This document shows positions 54,810 to 63,603 of a DNA stretch of 64,000 nucleotides, one piece after another (the stretch's first letter is position 1; every line of letters begins with the position of its first letter). This stretch comes from Parafrankia elaeagni (GTDB lineage Bacteria > Actinomycetota > Actinomycetes > Frankiales > Frankiaceae), in the NCBI RefSeq assembly GCF_000374165.1, contig NZ_KB893722.1:44006-108005 (forward strand). Reading direction: 5' to 3'. The notes under the pieces were generated by a model. It had not been told where the DNA came from. It did no database searches and worked only from the letters and a program-made list of their open reading frames with translations. The position numbers and the translations under genes were made by a program.

Positions 54810-55118
54810 CCTGACCGGTAGGCCCCGGCCGCCGCGAAACAGCGGCCCCGAGGGTCCGGACTCGGGCTCGGACTCGGGTGCGGGCAGCGGGAGGCTGCCC
54901 GCACCCGACAGTCGGCGCGCACGGTCACCGTGGCATGGCCGGTGGCTACGGACCCGCAGGTCAGGTAAGCCTTCGCCTGAGATCGCGTGATCAGTCAACT
55001 GCGAGGCACCTGTTTGCTCCGAAGACATCCGGCGGTGGTGGAGGCGCAAGGCCGAGGCCATGCGGGGCCCGCATGCTCGGTAGCCGTCCGAAGTTCTACA
55101 GCCGAATAGAGGTTCTCC
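54810..55118. other. 309-bp intergenic region with terminator hairpins
   Basis: It contains a weaker GGCCGC and GCGGCC hairpin just after the hydrolase stop and a strong hairpin at 54875-54907. The rest is the leader of the metallophosphatase gene. No gene is seen. Confidence 0.7.
54875..54907 (+). terminator. terminator of the secreted hydrolase gene
   Basis: CGGGTGCGGGCAGC pairs perfectly with GCTGCCCGCACCCG across a 5-nt loop. Confidence 0.75.
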
Positions 55119-57122
55119 GTGTCTGCGTCTCCTCCAGCTGTCCCGCCCCGGCCCAGGCCGAGATGGTCCTGGCGGCGCCGGGCAGCGTCGTCCGTCGTGG
55201 TGGCCGGAGCACTCTGCGGGGTACTGGGCGCGGCGGTGCTGCCCACGTCCGCGACACCCCCGCGGGTCTCACCCCCAGCTGAGGGTGCCTTCTCCACCGA
55301 TCCGGTCGGGTCGTTGCCGCTGTTGACAGACCCGTTCCTGCAGGCGCCCTCGGAGCGCGGCGTGCACGTCGTGTGGTTCACCGAGTTCGCCGGCAGCAGG
55401 CACGTCGCGCTGGTCGGCAGGGGCGTCGACCAGCTCGACACCGAGATGCTCGGCGCGGTCGCCACGGGCCGGACCCGTATCCCGGGCATCACCCAGGTGA
55501 CCGCGTCCACGACGAAACTGTCGAGATCCGCCGAGGACTCCGCCTCGAACGTGCCGGCGGACCGCAGGCCCGCAGCCGGTGCCGGCATCGTCGCGCGTGA
55601 CGTGTGGCGGCACGAGGCGTCCGTCAACGGGCTGCGGGCCGGGGAACGCGTGCCCTACCGCGTCGTGAGCCTGGACGGCTCCCGTCCGGACAGCGCCCGC
55701 CCGAACAGCCCCCGCCCGGGCAGTTCCCGCCTGGCCGGTTCGGGTACCTTCCAGCTACAGCCCCTTCCGCGCGCCGGCCAGCCGACGAAGATCCTGCTGA
55801 CCAGTGACCACCAGGCGATGGTGAACACACCGGCGAACCTGCAGAAGGCGCTGGAGACCCTCGGCCGGATGGACGCGGTGTTCGTCGCCGGTGACCTGGT
55901 CAACGTCCCGGACCGGGCCTCGGAGTGGTTCGACGACACCCGCGGCAGCGCGTTCTTCCCCGTCCTGCAGGGCAACGGCGGCCGCAACGGCACCAACGGC
56001 GTTCCCTACGTCGGCGGGGAGATCATCCAGAACACGCCGCTCTTCCCGGCGATCGGCAACCACGAGGTCCAGGGCCGGCGGGCCGGTGCCACCACCCTGG
56101 GCGGATCGTTCAACGCGCCGGTCCCCCGCGAGGTCGCCGAGAGGGCGTACGAGGCCGTGGCCGCGCAGGTCAACCCGACCCGCAACCGGGCGGTCCGCGA
56201 GCAGTGGATCCGCGACAACTCCTTCTCGACCACCACCTACGAGGAGATCTTCACGCTACCGAAAAGCTCCCCGGGCGGCGAGACCTACTACGCGACCACC
56301 ATCGGCGACGTCCGGATGATCTCGCTGTACTCGACCCGGATCTGGCGGGGCACCACCGCCAACGCGGACCCGGCGGCGCGCACGTCGACCAGCCGCTACC
56401 AGGAGGCCGGCGCCAACCTCGGCAACCCGCTCGCGCAGGGCTACGGCGAGCACATCTTCGAGGCCGTCGACGCCTCCAGCGAGCAGTTCCGGTGGCTGAA
56501 GAAGGAGCTGGCCAGCCGCGAGTTCACCAGGGCGAAGTACCGGGTGGTCATCCTGCACGAAGGCCCGCAGGGTCTCGGCGACAACATCATGCCGGTGTTC
56601 GCCGACCCGGAGCGGATCGAGGAGCGCAACGACGCCGGTGAACTCGTCGGGGTCCGGTACGAGTACCCACTGGCCGACAACCGCCTGCTCTACGACCTGC
56701 AGCCGCTGCTGGAGAACGCCGGGGTCGACCTGGTGCAGAACGGCCACAGCCACCTGTGGAACCGGTTCGTCAGCAGGAACGGGCGGACGAACTTCCTGGA
56801 GACCTCCAACACCGGCAACACCTACGGAGCCTTCCACCCCCTCAGCGGCCGGACCCGCCCGGTTCCGCCGGCACCGTGGGACCCGCGGAACTACTGGGCC
56901 ATCGGCAACCCGGGCGGGCTCGCGCCGATCGTCCCGACGGTCAATCCGCACCGGGCAGCGGACGGCACACCACTGCCTTTCGTCCAGAGCAACGACCATG
57001 CCGTGTTCTCGGTGTTCGACACCGCGACGGCGCAGGTCGTCAGCTACTCCTTCGACCTGAGGACGCCGGACGTCGCCCCGGTTGTCCTCGACCGCTTCCG
57101 CCTCGGCCGCTCCCACCGCTGA
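55119..57122 (+). CDS. secreted metallophosphoesterase
   Basis: GTG 55119 starts a 667-residue protein. The N-terminus has an RRR-containing basic region and one hydrophobic segment near residues 22-45, a signal peptide or anchor. A fibronectin-like beta domain precedes the calcineurin-type metal motifs in order: SDHQ near 228, GDLVN near 257, GNHE near 312, HEGPQG near 480 and NGHSH near 541. The first motif is DHQ instead of the usual DxH, as in purple-acid-phosphatase-like exported enzymes. It probably recovers phosphate outside the cell. A terminator follows. Confidence 0.87.
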   Translation: MSASPPAVPPRPRPRWSWRRRAASSVVVAGALCGVLGAAVLPTSATPPRVSPPAEGAFSTDPVGSLPLLTDPFLQAPSERGVHVVWFTEFAGSRHVALVGRGVDQLDTEMLGAVATGRTRIPGITQVTASTTKLSRSAEDSASNVPADRRPAAGAGIVARDVWRHEASVNGLRAGERVPYRVVSLDGSRPDSARPNSPRPGSSRLAGSGTFQLQPLPRAGQPTKILLTSDHQAMVNTPANLQKALETLGRMDAVFVAGDLVNVPDRASEWFDDTRGSAFFPVLQGNGGRNGTNGVPYVGGEIIQNTPLFPAIGNHEVQGRRAGATTLGGSFNAPVPREVAERAYEAVAAQVNPTRNRAVREQWIRDNSFSTTTYEEIFTLPKSSPGGETYYATTIGDVRMISLYSTRIWRGTTANADPAARTSTSRYQEAGANLGNPLAQGYGEHIFEAVDASSEQFRWLKKELASREFTRAKYRVVILHEGPQGLGDNIMPVFADPERIEERNDAGELVGVRYEYPLADNRLLYDLQPLLENAGVDLVQNGHSHLWNRFVSRNGRTNFLETSNTGNTYGAFHPLSGRTRPVPPAPWDPRNYWAIGNPGGLAPIVPTVNPHRAADGTPLPFVQSNDHAVFSVFDTATAQVVSYSFDLRTPDVAPVVLDRFRLGRSHR

Positions 57123-57135
57123 TCTGGCATGCCGA

Positions 57136-57168
57136 CGGCCCGGGTCCTCACCTACGGGACCCGGGCCG
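57136..57168. terminator. terminator between convergent genes
   Basis: CGGCCCGGGTCC pairs perfectly with GGACCCGGGCCG across a 9-nt loop, 13 bp after the metallophosphatase stop. It also faces the end of the crotonase gene. Confidence 0.8.
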
Positions 57169-57292
57169 AACCGCCTCCACGTCCGTGACGAGCTGGGCGC
57201 GTCGATTCCGCGCGACAGCCAGGGGTCAGTGGCCGGACCGCTGCTGTTCGACGGTGCGGGCGAGGATGCCGAGGGTCGCCCGCAGGCCGGCC

Positions 57293-58108
57293 TCAGGGAT
57301 GGAGGGCCTGCGCCTTCCCGCGGGCGGTGACGGCGGCCCGGCGGGCGGCGACGTCGGCGGTGCCGCGCCGCCACGTCTCCGCCAGGACGCCCTCGACGAG
57401 ATGCGCCTCGTCGAGGGTGGCGGTGTTCGCCAGCTGCCGGTAGTGCCGCAGCAGCCGGCGGACACTGCGCTGGTCGTTGCTGACGATGTCGGCGGCGAGC
57501 CCGCGGGCGGTGGGCAGCAGCTCGGCGTGCGGGACGACCCGGTTGACGAGGCCCAGGCGCAGTGCTTCGTCCGCGGTCAGGAAGTTTCCCGTCAGGGACA
57601 TCTCGACGGCCGCCCGCCACCCGATGGACTGCGCGAGCAGAACGGTGACCCCACCACCCGGCATGACCCCGAGCCGGGCGTGGGTGTCGGCGAACCGCGC
57701 CCGTTCCGACGCCACCAGGAACGTGCACTGCAACGCCACCTCCAGGCCGCCGGTCACCGCGACACCGTTGATCGCGCCGATGACGGGTTTGGCGATGACG
57801 GGCAGGAACCGGTACAGGCCGTTGGTGTCACGTTCGGGGCCGGCGCCGGGCGGTCTCTCGACGTCGGTCGGTGGCACCTCGCCCGACACCTCCCGCAGAT
57901 CGACCCCCGCGCAGAACGCCGGGTCGGCGCCGGTGAGGACGACGGCGTCGACGTCGGGATTGTCACCGGCAGCGGACATCTCGTCCCACAACGCATGAGT
58001 GAGCTGCCGGCTCAGCGCGTTGCGCGCCGCGGGCCGGTTGAGGGTGATGACGGCGACGCGGTCGCGAACGTCGGTCAGGATGACAGGTGCGGACTCGGAT
58101 TCGGTCAT
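57293..58108 (-). CDS. enoyl-CoA hydratase/isomerase (crotonase) family protein
   Basis: ATG 58108 (MTESESAPVILTDVRDR) gives 271 residues. VAVITLNRPAARNALSRQL, DPAFCAGVDLREVSG and INGVAVTGGLEVAL give the oxyanion-hole framework. The usual catalytic PE motif is replaced by FADTHARLGVMPGGG. So it may be an isomerase or another crotonase activity rather than a hydratase. It is divergent from the LLM gene with a 61-bp gap. Confidence 0.88.
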   Translation of the reverse strand: MTESESAPVILTDVRDRVAVITLNRPAARNALSRQLTHALWDEMSAAGDNPDVDAVVLTGADPAFCAGVDLREVSGEVPPTDVERPPGAGPERDTNGLYRFLPVIAKPVIGAINGVAVTGGLEVALQCTFLVASERARFADTHARLGVMPGGGVTVLLAQSIGWRAAVEMSLTGNFLTADEALRLGLVNRVVPHAELLPTARGLAADIVSNDQRSVRRLLRHYRQLANTATLDEAHLVEGVLAETWRRGTADVAARRAAVTARGKAQALHP

Positions 58109-58169
58109 CTGCGCGCCTCGGATGGTGAGAAGGGTGTCACGGACGGCGTGAGGAAGTATTCTTTGCGGG

Positions 58170-59177
58170 GTGAAAGTCGACGGTACGCTCAGTGGACTGT
58201 CCGGTGCAGCGGACCGCGCCCGCGCGTTGGAATCCCGCGGGTATGACGCGGTGTGGGCGGGGGAAGTCAACCAGGATCCGTTCCTGCCACTGGCCATCGC
58301 CGCCGAGGTGACCGAACACCTCACCGTGGGCACCTCCATCGCGGTGGCGTTCGCCCGCTCGCCGATGAGCCTGGCCTACACCGCCGACGACCTGCAGCGC
58401 CACTCCCGCGGCCGGTTCCTGCTCGGCCTCGGCTCCCAGGTGAAGCCGCACGTCACCCGCCGTTTCGGCATGCCGTGGGGGCGGCCCGCCGCACAGCTGC
58501 GCGAGTTCGTGGGCGCGCTGCGGGCGATCTGGTCGTCCTGGCATGACGGCAGCCCTCTGGATTTTCAGGGCACCTACTACCAGCACACACTCATGCCTCG
58601 GGATTTCGTGCCGCCCCGCCACGAATTCGGCCCACCCCGGGTACTTCTCGCCGGGGTCGGCGAGACGATGACCCGCCTCGCCGGCGAGGTGGCCGACGGT
58701 TTCATCTGCCACGGCTACACCACCGACCGGTGGATTCGTGAGCGTACCCTGCCCGCCCTGCGCGCCGGCCGCGAGAAAACGGGTGCGACAATGGACGGTT
58801 TCGAGGTCGCCAACACCCCGTTCATTGTGACCGGAACCGACGAGGAGATCGAGCGGAAGCTCCCGCAGGTCCGCGGCCAGATCGCCTTCTACGCCTCCAC
58901 CCCTGCCTATCACGGTGTCTTCGACCTGCACGGCTGGGGGGCCGCGAACGAGGAGCTGACCGCCCTGTCGAAAGCCGGGCGCTGGTCCGACATGGCCCGA
59001 CTGATCACCGACGAGATGGTCGAGGCGTTCGCGATCGTCGCCGCCCCCGGGGAGCTGCCCGGCCGTATCGCCGCGCGCTACTCCGGGCTGCTGACCCGCC
59101 TCTCGTTCACCCCGCCTGCCAGCCTCGACTCCGACGCCGTCGCCGACCTCGTGGTTCGGCTGCGGGCCTGCTGCTGA
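58170..59177 (+). CDS. LLM-class F420-dependent oxidoreductase
   Basis: GTG 58170 gives 335 residues. The barrel starts VKVDGTLSGL and has GYDAVWAGEVNQDPFLPLAI, LTVGTSIAVAFARSPMSLAY and GRFLLGLGSQVKPHVTRRFG, characteristic of an actinobacterial subfamily of luciferase-like F420 enzymes. It is not close to the LLM protein at 38528. Its divergent partner is a crotonase, suggesting a role in acyl-CoA metabolism. Confidence 0.9.
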   Translation: MKVDGTLSGLSGAADRARALESRGYDAVWAGEVNQDPFLPLAIAAEVTEHLTVGTSIAVAFARSPMSLAYTADDLQRHSRGRFLLGLGSQVKPHVTRRFGMPWGRPAAQLREFVGALRAIWSSWHDGSPLDFQGTYYQHTLMPRDFVPPRHEFGPPRVLLAGVGETMTRLAGEVADGFICHGYTTDRWIRERTLPALRAGREKTGATMDGFEVANTPFIVTGTDEEIERKLPQVRGQIAFYASTPAYHGVFDLHGWGAANEELTALSKAGRWSDMARLITDEMVEAFAIVAAPGELPGRIAARYSGLLTRLSFTPPASLDSDAVADLVVRLRACC

Positions 59178-59854
59178 GAGATCAGGACCCGGCCTGCGCA
59201 GCCTCTCGGTGCGTGGGGCTCGATGCCGGATCCACCACGACGCGACGGGGCACCCGGGCTTGCTCCTCCGCAGGCGTACGCGCGTGGATCTGGCGGAGCA
59301 GGGCCTCTGGCGGACATCGTCCGGCCACCGTCAACTCGGCCCTGGCCCAGGCCACCGCCGCCCGTCGCGGACGGCGATGACGGGCGTCCGGGACAGGATC
59401 GGGGGCTGCCGCCCGCCGGTCAGCCGGGACTCGGGTGAGAGAGGCGTTGCCAGCGGAGTGCTCGCCGCCACGACGTGTGACATCGGTAGCAGTGCCTGGC
59501 TGTTCGGTGGTGGCTTCTGACGGGATTTCTGGTGTGTGGGGTAGTTGTAGTTACCGAAAGGGGCGTCATCGACGGATCCTCCAGGTACTCGACGTACCTG
59601 GACCAGGGACCCGGATGCCCGGGGTCTGGCGGGCTGTCCGGGACGCGCATCCGGACGTGCGGAGCGGCTGGGATGCCGGACCCAGCCGTGGGAAAAGGAT
59701 CGGCGTTTCTCCCGGGCCCGTCCACAGTGGAACTACGTAGACGGCCTACGGGGATGTCTGACAGTTCTCCGATCGCTCCCACCGCGTCGCCGGGCGCCAG
59801 ACAGCCCGCGGGTCGCGACTTGACGTGTTGTCTCGCACTCGGAAAAAATTGACC
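59178..59854. other. 677-bp stretch without a supported gene
   Basis: Codon patterns are poor in every frame and I recognise no fragment. The only structure I see is a 9-5-9 palindrome at 59580-59602. The last bases form the leader of the broken ATPase gene. Confidence 0.55.
59580..59602. promoter_or_regulatory. palindrome TCCAGGTAC-N5-GTACCTGGA
   Basis: Perfect 9-bp arms with a 5-bp centre, about 250 bp before the broken ATPase-regulator gene. It has the shape of an operator. Confidence 0.5.
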
Positions 59855-60190
59855 ATGACCGCGTCCACGTCGCCGCGGCTCCCCGGAACGGGCCTGCCCA
59901 CAGAGGTGACCAGCTTTGTCGGCCGGCGGCAGGAGCGTGCCGACCTCAGGCAGCTACTCGGGCGGTTTCGGCAGGTCACCCTCGTGGGCGCGGGCGGTGT
60001 GGGCAAGACCCGGCTGGCCTTGCGCACCGCCGCGGATGTCCGCGGCGAGTTTCCCGACGGGGTGTGGTTCGTCGAACTTGCGCAGTTGCGTGACCCAGAC
60101 CTGCTGACACATCAGCTCGCGGCCACGCTCGGCTACTCGCCGCCAGCGGAACAGACGATTCTGACCATGCTGTTGGGGCACCTGCGCGTT
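59855..60190 (+). pseudogene. N-terminal fragment of a LuxR/AfsR-type ATPase regulator
   Basis: ATG 59855 (MTASTSPRLPGTGLP) begins a typical signal-transduction ATPase: VTSFVGRRQERADLRQLLG, Walker A VGAGGVGKTRLAL, and WFVELAQLRDPDLLTHQLAATLG. After LLGHLR (about residue 112) the expected LLVLDNCEHL Walker B region is absent. The frame instead runs antisense through an acyl-CoA ligase gene to 61036. The gene has lost at least four fifths of its length. Confidence 0.8.
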
Positions 60191-60943
60191 CGAGACCGAG
60201 AACTTCCGGTAGACAGCCGCCCGCCCGCCGTACACCAGTGTTCCGACCACGGCCGTGACCAGAGCGTTGTAGTGGAACATCGGCAGCGGTGTCCACACCA
60301 CGTCATCCGCGGTCCGGCCCCAGCTGTACCCGATCTGCCTGGACAGGGCCTCGTGGTAGTTGTGGCTGAGCATGCAGCCCTTGGACAGCCCGGTCGTCCC
60401 ACCCGTGTAGATGAAGGTCGCCAGATCCGAGGGCCGACGTGCCACCGGCTCCGCCAACGGCGCACTGGCCAGCAGCTCCTCGAAGGAATGCCCGGTCGCA
60501 CCGGGGAACGCCGGTACCTCCGGCCCCGTCACCAGGACGTGGGCCAGGGCGGGCAGGGCCGCGGTGACGGCGGCGGCACGGTCGGCGAGGTCGCCGGCGA
60601 CCATCAGCACGGTCGACCCCGAGTCGCGCAGCTGATGGCGCAGGTACTCGCCCTTGTAGGCGGTGTTGATGGGCACCGCGACGGCACCTGCCCACTGCGC
60701 CGCCCACCAGGCGATCAGCATTTCCGGCGAGTTCTCCAGCAACATCGCCACCCGGTCACCGGGCCCGACCCCGAGTGCCTGCAGCCCGGTGGCAAGGCGC
60801 GCGGCGGCGTCCCCGACCTGAGCCGCCGTCAGCGTGCGGCCACCGATGTCCAGGTATTCGGTGTCAGGCTCCTTCTCGATCCGCCGCACCAGCAGCTCCG
60901 TGGTGGTGTGCTGCTGCGCACTGCCCCACACGCCGTCACTCAC
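60190..60943 (-). pseudogene. N-terminal half of an AMP-dependent acyl-CoA synthetase
   Basis: GTG 60943 overlaps the preceding stop by 8 bp. The protein has VGPGDRVAMLLENSPEMLIA, NTAYKGEYLRHQL, the AMP-binding P-loop FIYTGGTTGLSKGC, and TPLPMFHYNA, then GGRAAVYRKFSVSN. There the homology ends near 60190, where the sequence becomes the antisense of the truncated ATPase regulator. The adenylate motif and the C-terminal lid are missing. It was probably a fatty- or aryl-acyl-CoA ligase coupled to the gene upstream. Confidence 0.82.
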
Positions 60944-62105
60944 CTGACAGTTCCTCCCCGCCTTCTTCGTCGTGGACCCGCTCTCGTGCCCCGTCCAACA
61001 GGTCGAGAAATCCGCCGGGCCGGTACGGCCCGATGACCGCCTGTTCCAGCACACCGAGCCCTGTCCGTTGCCCCCAGGTCGCCCGCATCACCTGCTGTAC
61101 GTGCACCGTGTCGAACGCCAGGACGTCCAGGTCGGCGGTCCTGTGTGCCTCGCCGCCGACCGCCAGCTCGCCGTGCCATCTGCCATGTGACCAGGTGGGA
61201 TGCAGGTAGCCGACGCCCTTCATACGAAACGCCCGCAACGGCTCCAGCTCGACCGCCTCGCCGCCGGGAACAACGATGGAGGCGCGCTCGGAGCGCCGCA
61301 GCCCCGGCGCCCAGCGGATGTCGTGCCGCGCTCCATGGAGCTCACGGAACCCGAGATCCGGTCCTGCCACGGGCGCGCCCTCGCCCAGCACGGGCATGAC
61401 CACGGCCGTCTCCGCCCACGGCCGCCCGAACTCGTTCTCGAACACCAGGTAGTGCACGCACTCGTCGGCGAAGTTCAGCGGAGCCCACAGGAAGAACAGC
61501 TGGGGACTCGAGGTACGCGGCGCCGCCGGCGCCGGATCGCCAACTCCTCGGACTCCCCAGGAGCGGTCCTTCGTACCGAAGGTCCCGGGGGCGATCCGGA
61601 TCTCCTGGCCGCCGGTCGAGAACGCCCCGGACCAGCTCACCATCTGCGTCGCGCGGGTGACGTCCATGGCCAGCCGGGTGCCCTCGTGGCGGGTCTGACG
61701 CGGCTCCTCGTAGGCCGCGGTGCGCGCCGTCGCGACGAGGTCGGCGGTCAGCCCGTGCTCCGGGGAATCGACCAGGACTCGGCTGACCCGCATCGGCTCG
61801 ACGATCTCGATCGAGATCGGGCCGATGGTCGTACTGGTCCGATCAAGCGGAATCCGCCCGGAGGCGAACACCGACCGCTGCACCCCGTCGTGGACCACGC
61901 TGAAGGCGGCATCGATCACGCCGCGGTTCGGATACAGCCCGAGCGCGACCGCGAAGTACATCTCCTCGTCGTAGCCGTTGAACCAGAACCGGTCATAGAA
62001 GTCAGCGTGTCCGTCACCCGCGTGCGCGACGGGCAGCGCCGTCTGGTGCAACGGATAGTCGTCAAAGGGGATGAGCAACGTCGGCTCCCTCTCCGAGCGG
62101 ACCAT
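60936..62105 (-). CDS. uncharacterised actinobacterial protein, 389 residues
   Basis: ATG 62105 (MVRSEREPTLLIPFDDYP) is preferred over the long upstream frame, which crosses AT-rich promoter DNA. The protein has YDRFWFNGYDEEMYFAVALG, several all-beta segments, and an EFGRPWAETA stretch, without a catalytic motif I know. It resembles a beta-rich family found beside acyl-CoA ligases and lipid genes in mycobacteria and relatives (DUF7064/7065-like; this naming is tentative). Its stop overlaps the start of the decayed acyl-CoA ligase, so it once worked with that enzyme. Confidence 0.75.
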   Translation of the reverse strand: MVRSEREPTLLIPFDDYPLHQTALPVAHAGDGHADFYDRFWFNGYDEEMYFAVALGLYPNRGVIDAAFSVVHDGVQRSVFASGRIPLDRTSTTIGPISIEIVEPMRVSRVLVDSPEHGLTADLVATARTAAYEEPRQTRHEGTRLAMDVTRATQMVSWSGAFSTGGQEIRIAPGTFGTKDRSWGVRGVGDPAPAAPRTSSPQLFFLWAPLNFADECVHYLVFENEFGRPWAETAVVMPVLGEGAPVAGPDLGFRELHGARHDIRWAPGLRRSERASIVVPGGEAVELEPLRAFRMKGVGYLHPTWSHGRWHGELAVGGEAHRTADLDVLAFDTVHVQQVMRATWGQRTGLGVLEQAVIGPYRPGGFLDLLDGARERVHDEEGGEELSGE

Positions 62106-62486
62106 GTTCTCGTGCCTCAGACCGACCACCGCTGCGACGCAGCGGCCAGCCAGCGACGTAACGCTGTGGCTCCTCCTGGACCGGGCTGCGCCTCTGCCCT
62201 CGCCACATCGAATACTAGCCGATATATCTAGATTTTTCCACGGACCGGCGACCGCGCCCGCCGGTGGGACCATCCCTGCACACGGTCGACCTGCACACAG
62301 TCGCCTCTTGGTCGCGACGTCGGGAGGGTGCCTCCACCCACCGGAAGCGTTAAATAGATATAGATATCTTTGCTGGCCGTCATGCCGACGCACCTCCACG
62401 AGTCCCTGTGACAGCGAAGGAGTGGCCTTACCCGCGGCGCTCGACGTCATCTCCGACGTGGCGCCGGAGCCGAGATCCTGGCGTAG
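62106..62486. other. 381-bp AT-rich-containing promoter region
   Basis: No gene is supported. Two AT-rich islands in otherwise GC-rich DNA stand out: GATATATCTAGATTTTTCC starting at 62221, and AAATAGATATAGATATC near 62352. They probably carry the promoter and operators of the minus-strand gene at 60936-62105. Confidence 0.55.
62356..62369. promoter_or_regulatory. AT-rich palindrome AGATATAGATATCT
   Basis: Perfect 6-bp arms around AG, in a short AT island about 250 bp before the 389-residue protein gene. A related GATATATCTAGA sits at 62221. Confidence 0.5.
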
Positions 62487-62799
62487 GCGACCGCGCGCCG
62501 CTCCCACCACTGGATGCTGACCTTCGAGGACGTCACCGAGCTGCACGCCCTTGCCGACCGCTGCCAGCGGCGGCTGCGCCTACCCGCCCTCGACCCGGTA
62601 CCACCTGACGGGCTGCACCTGACGCTCCAACGTCTCGCCTTCACCGACCAGATCAGCCAGGCTGACGTTCGCAGGGCCATCGAGCAGGCGCGCGACCGGC
62701 TGGCTGGCCGGCACCGAGCCGTTCTCGTTGGCCGTGGGGCCGCCGGCGGGGCCCTCCGGTGCCGTCCGCTTCAGCATCCTGCCCTGGGCACCGGTGGTC
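62487..62799 (+). pseudogene. decayed 2'-5' RNA ligase family gene
   Basis: The frame enters after an in-frame TAG (62484) as SHHWMLTFEDVTELHALADR, then continues DGLHLTLQRLAFTDQI, a 2'-5' RNA ligase HxT region. Near 62700 a CTGGCTGG duplication shifts the frame. In the next frame the homology continues as AGTEPFSLAVGPPAGPSGAV and VRFSILPWAPV. After about 62800 it is lost. So the gene has lost both ends and carries a frameshift. Live family members are phosphodiesterases or ligases on RNA 2'-5' bonds. Confidence 0.65.
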
Positions 62800-62963
62800 C
62801 CATCCGGGACGGGATCATCGAGGCGAGCGGGGCAGGCGGAGCATCACCCGGCAGGTGCCCCAGCTGGCAAAAGAGAGATGGCATCGTAGAACCGCTTCAC
62901 CATCTGCCGCAGATCACCACCGAAGTCACCCCGGTGGTATTCGTTGCTGAGGCCCCAGTTGGT

Positions 62964-63311
62964 TCAGGTGACTTCGTCTACAGCGGCGAGAACCCGGCGT
63001 AGGTCGGCGGCGAACTGCGGCAGTTGCTCCCTGGCCGCGGTGTGCAGTATCTCGAGGTCGACGGACCAGTAGCCGTGGACGATCCGGTTGCGTAGCCGGA
63101 CAGGCTGCTTCCAGGCGATGTCGGGGAAACGCCTGGTGATCTCGCCGGAGAGCTGACTGGCGGCCTCGCCAAGCACGGTGAAGTTCCACAGGAGTGCGTC
63201 GCGGCGCTGGCGGTCCGCCTCCAGACCGCTGATGGTGATCCCGTCGGTGAGTTTCTGCGCCTGATCGACTGCTTCGATCATCTCGCCGAGGAGGAGGATG
63301 TCACGCCGCAT
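62964..63311 (-). CDS. hepT: HEPN-domain (HepT/DUF86) ribonuclease toxin
   Basis: ATG 63311 lies 11 bp inside the end of the antitoxin gene; the product is 115 residues. It has MRRDILLLGEMIEAVDQAQK and the diagnostic RX4HXY motif in RNRIVHGYW, where the Arg and His form the RNase site and the Tyr is the target of nucleotidylation by the partner enzyme. Together with the gene at 63301-63603 it forms a HEPN/MNT toxin-antitoxin pair, usually a plasmid- or phage-defence or stabilisation module. Confidence 0.9.
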   Translation of the reverse strand: MRRDILLLGEMIEAVDQAQKLTDGITISGLEADRQRRDALLWNFTVLGEAASQLSGEITRRFPDIAWKQPVRLRNRIVHGYWSVDLEILHTAAREQLPQFAADLRRVLAAVDEVT

Positions 63312-63603
63312 AAACGGGCCGCGCCTCAGCCAGGACGGACGAGCGGAGCAACGGGTGGAGCCCGCGGACGGAGACCAGGTCGACGGGCCGCCCGAACAGA
63401 TCGGCGAGGTCATCGGCGAACTGCTCGATGTCCCAGCCCAGACGCCGGCCCGGCGCAAGAGTGTACAGGATGTCGATGTCACTGTCAGCGGTTGCGGTGC
63501 CACGCGCCTGCGAGCCGAACAACTGGAGCTCGGCAATCCCGTAACGACTGCAGATCGCCGCCAAGCGTGCACGGTCGATCTCTACTCCCGCGATGGACCT
63601 CAC
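63301..63603 (-). CDS. mntA: MNT-domain nucleotidyltransferase antitoxin
   Basis: GTG 63603 (VRSIAGVEIDRARLA) is the likely start; a longer frame to 63645 has a less typical N-terminus. The product is about 100 residues. The GSX10DXD motif is complete in GSQARGTATADSDID, so the enzyme should be active. MntA-type antitoxins inactivate HepT by adding AMP units to its tyrosine. The order antitoxin then toxin and the 11-bp overlap are standard. Confidence 0.9.
   Translation of the reverse strand: MRSIAGVEIDRARLAAICSRYGIAELQLFGSQARGTATADSDIDILYTLAPGRRLGWDIEQFADDLADLFGRPVDLVSVRGLHPLLRSSVLAEARPVYAA

Noticed and set aside
60191-61036. Continuation of the LuxR-type ATPase frame to give a 403-residue protein
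   Set aside because: After about 60190 it is antisense to the acyl-CoA ligase and the 389-residue protein gene; no regulator homology remains.
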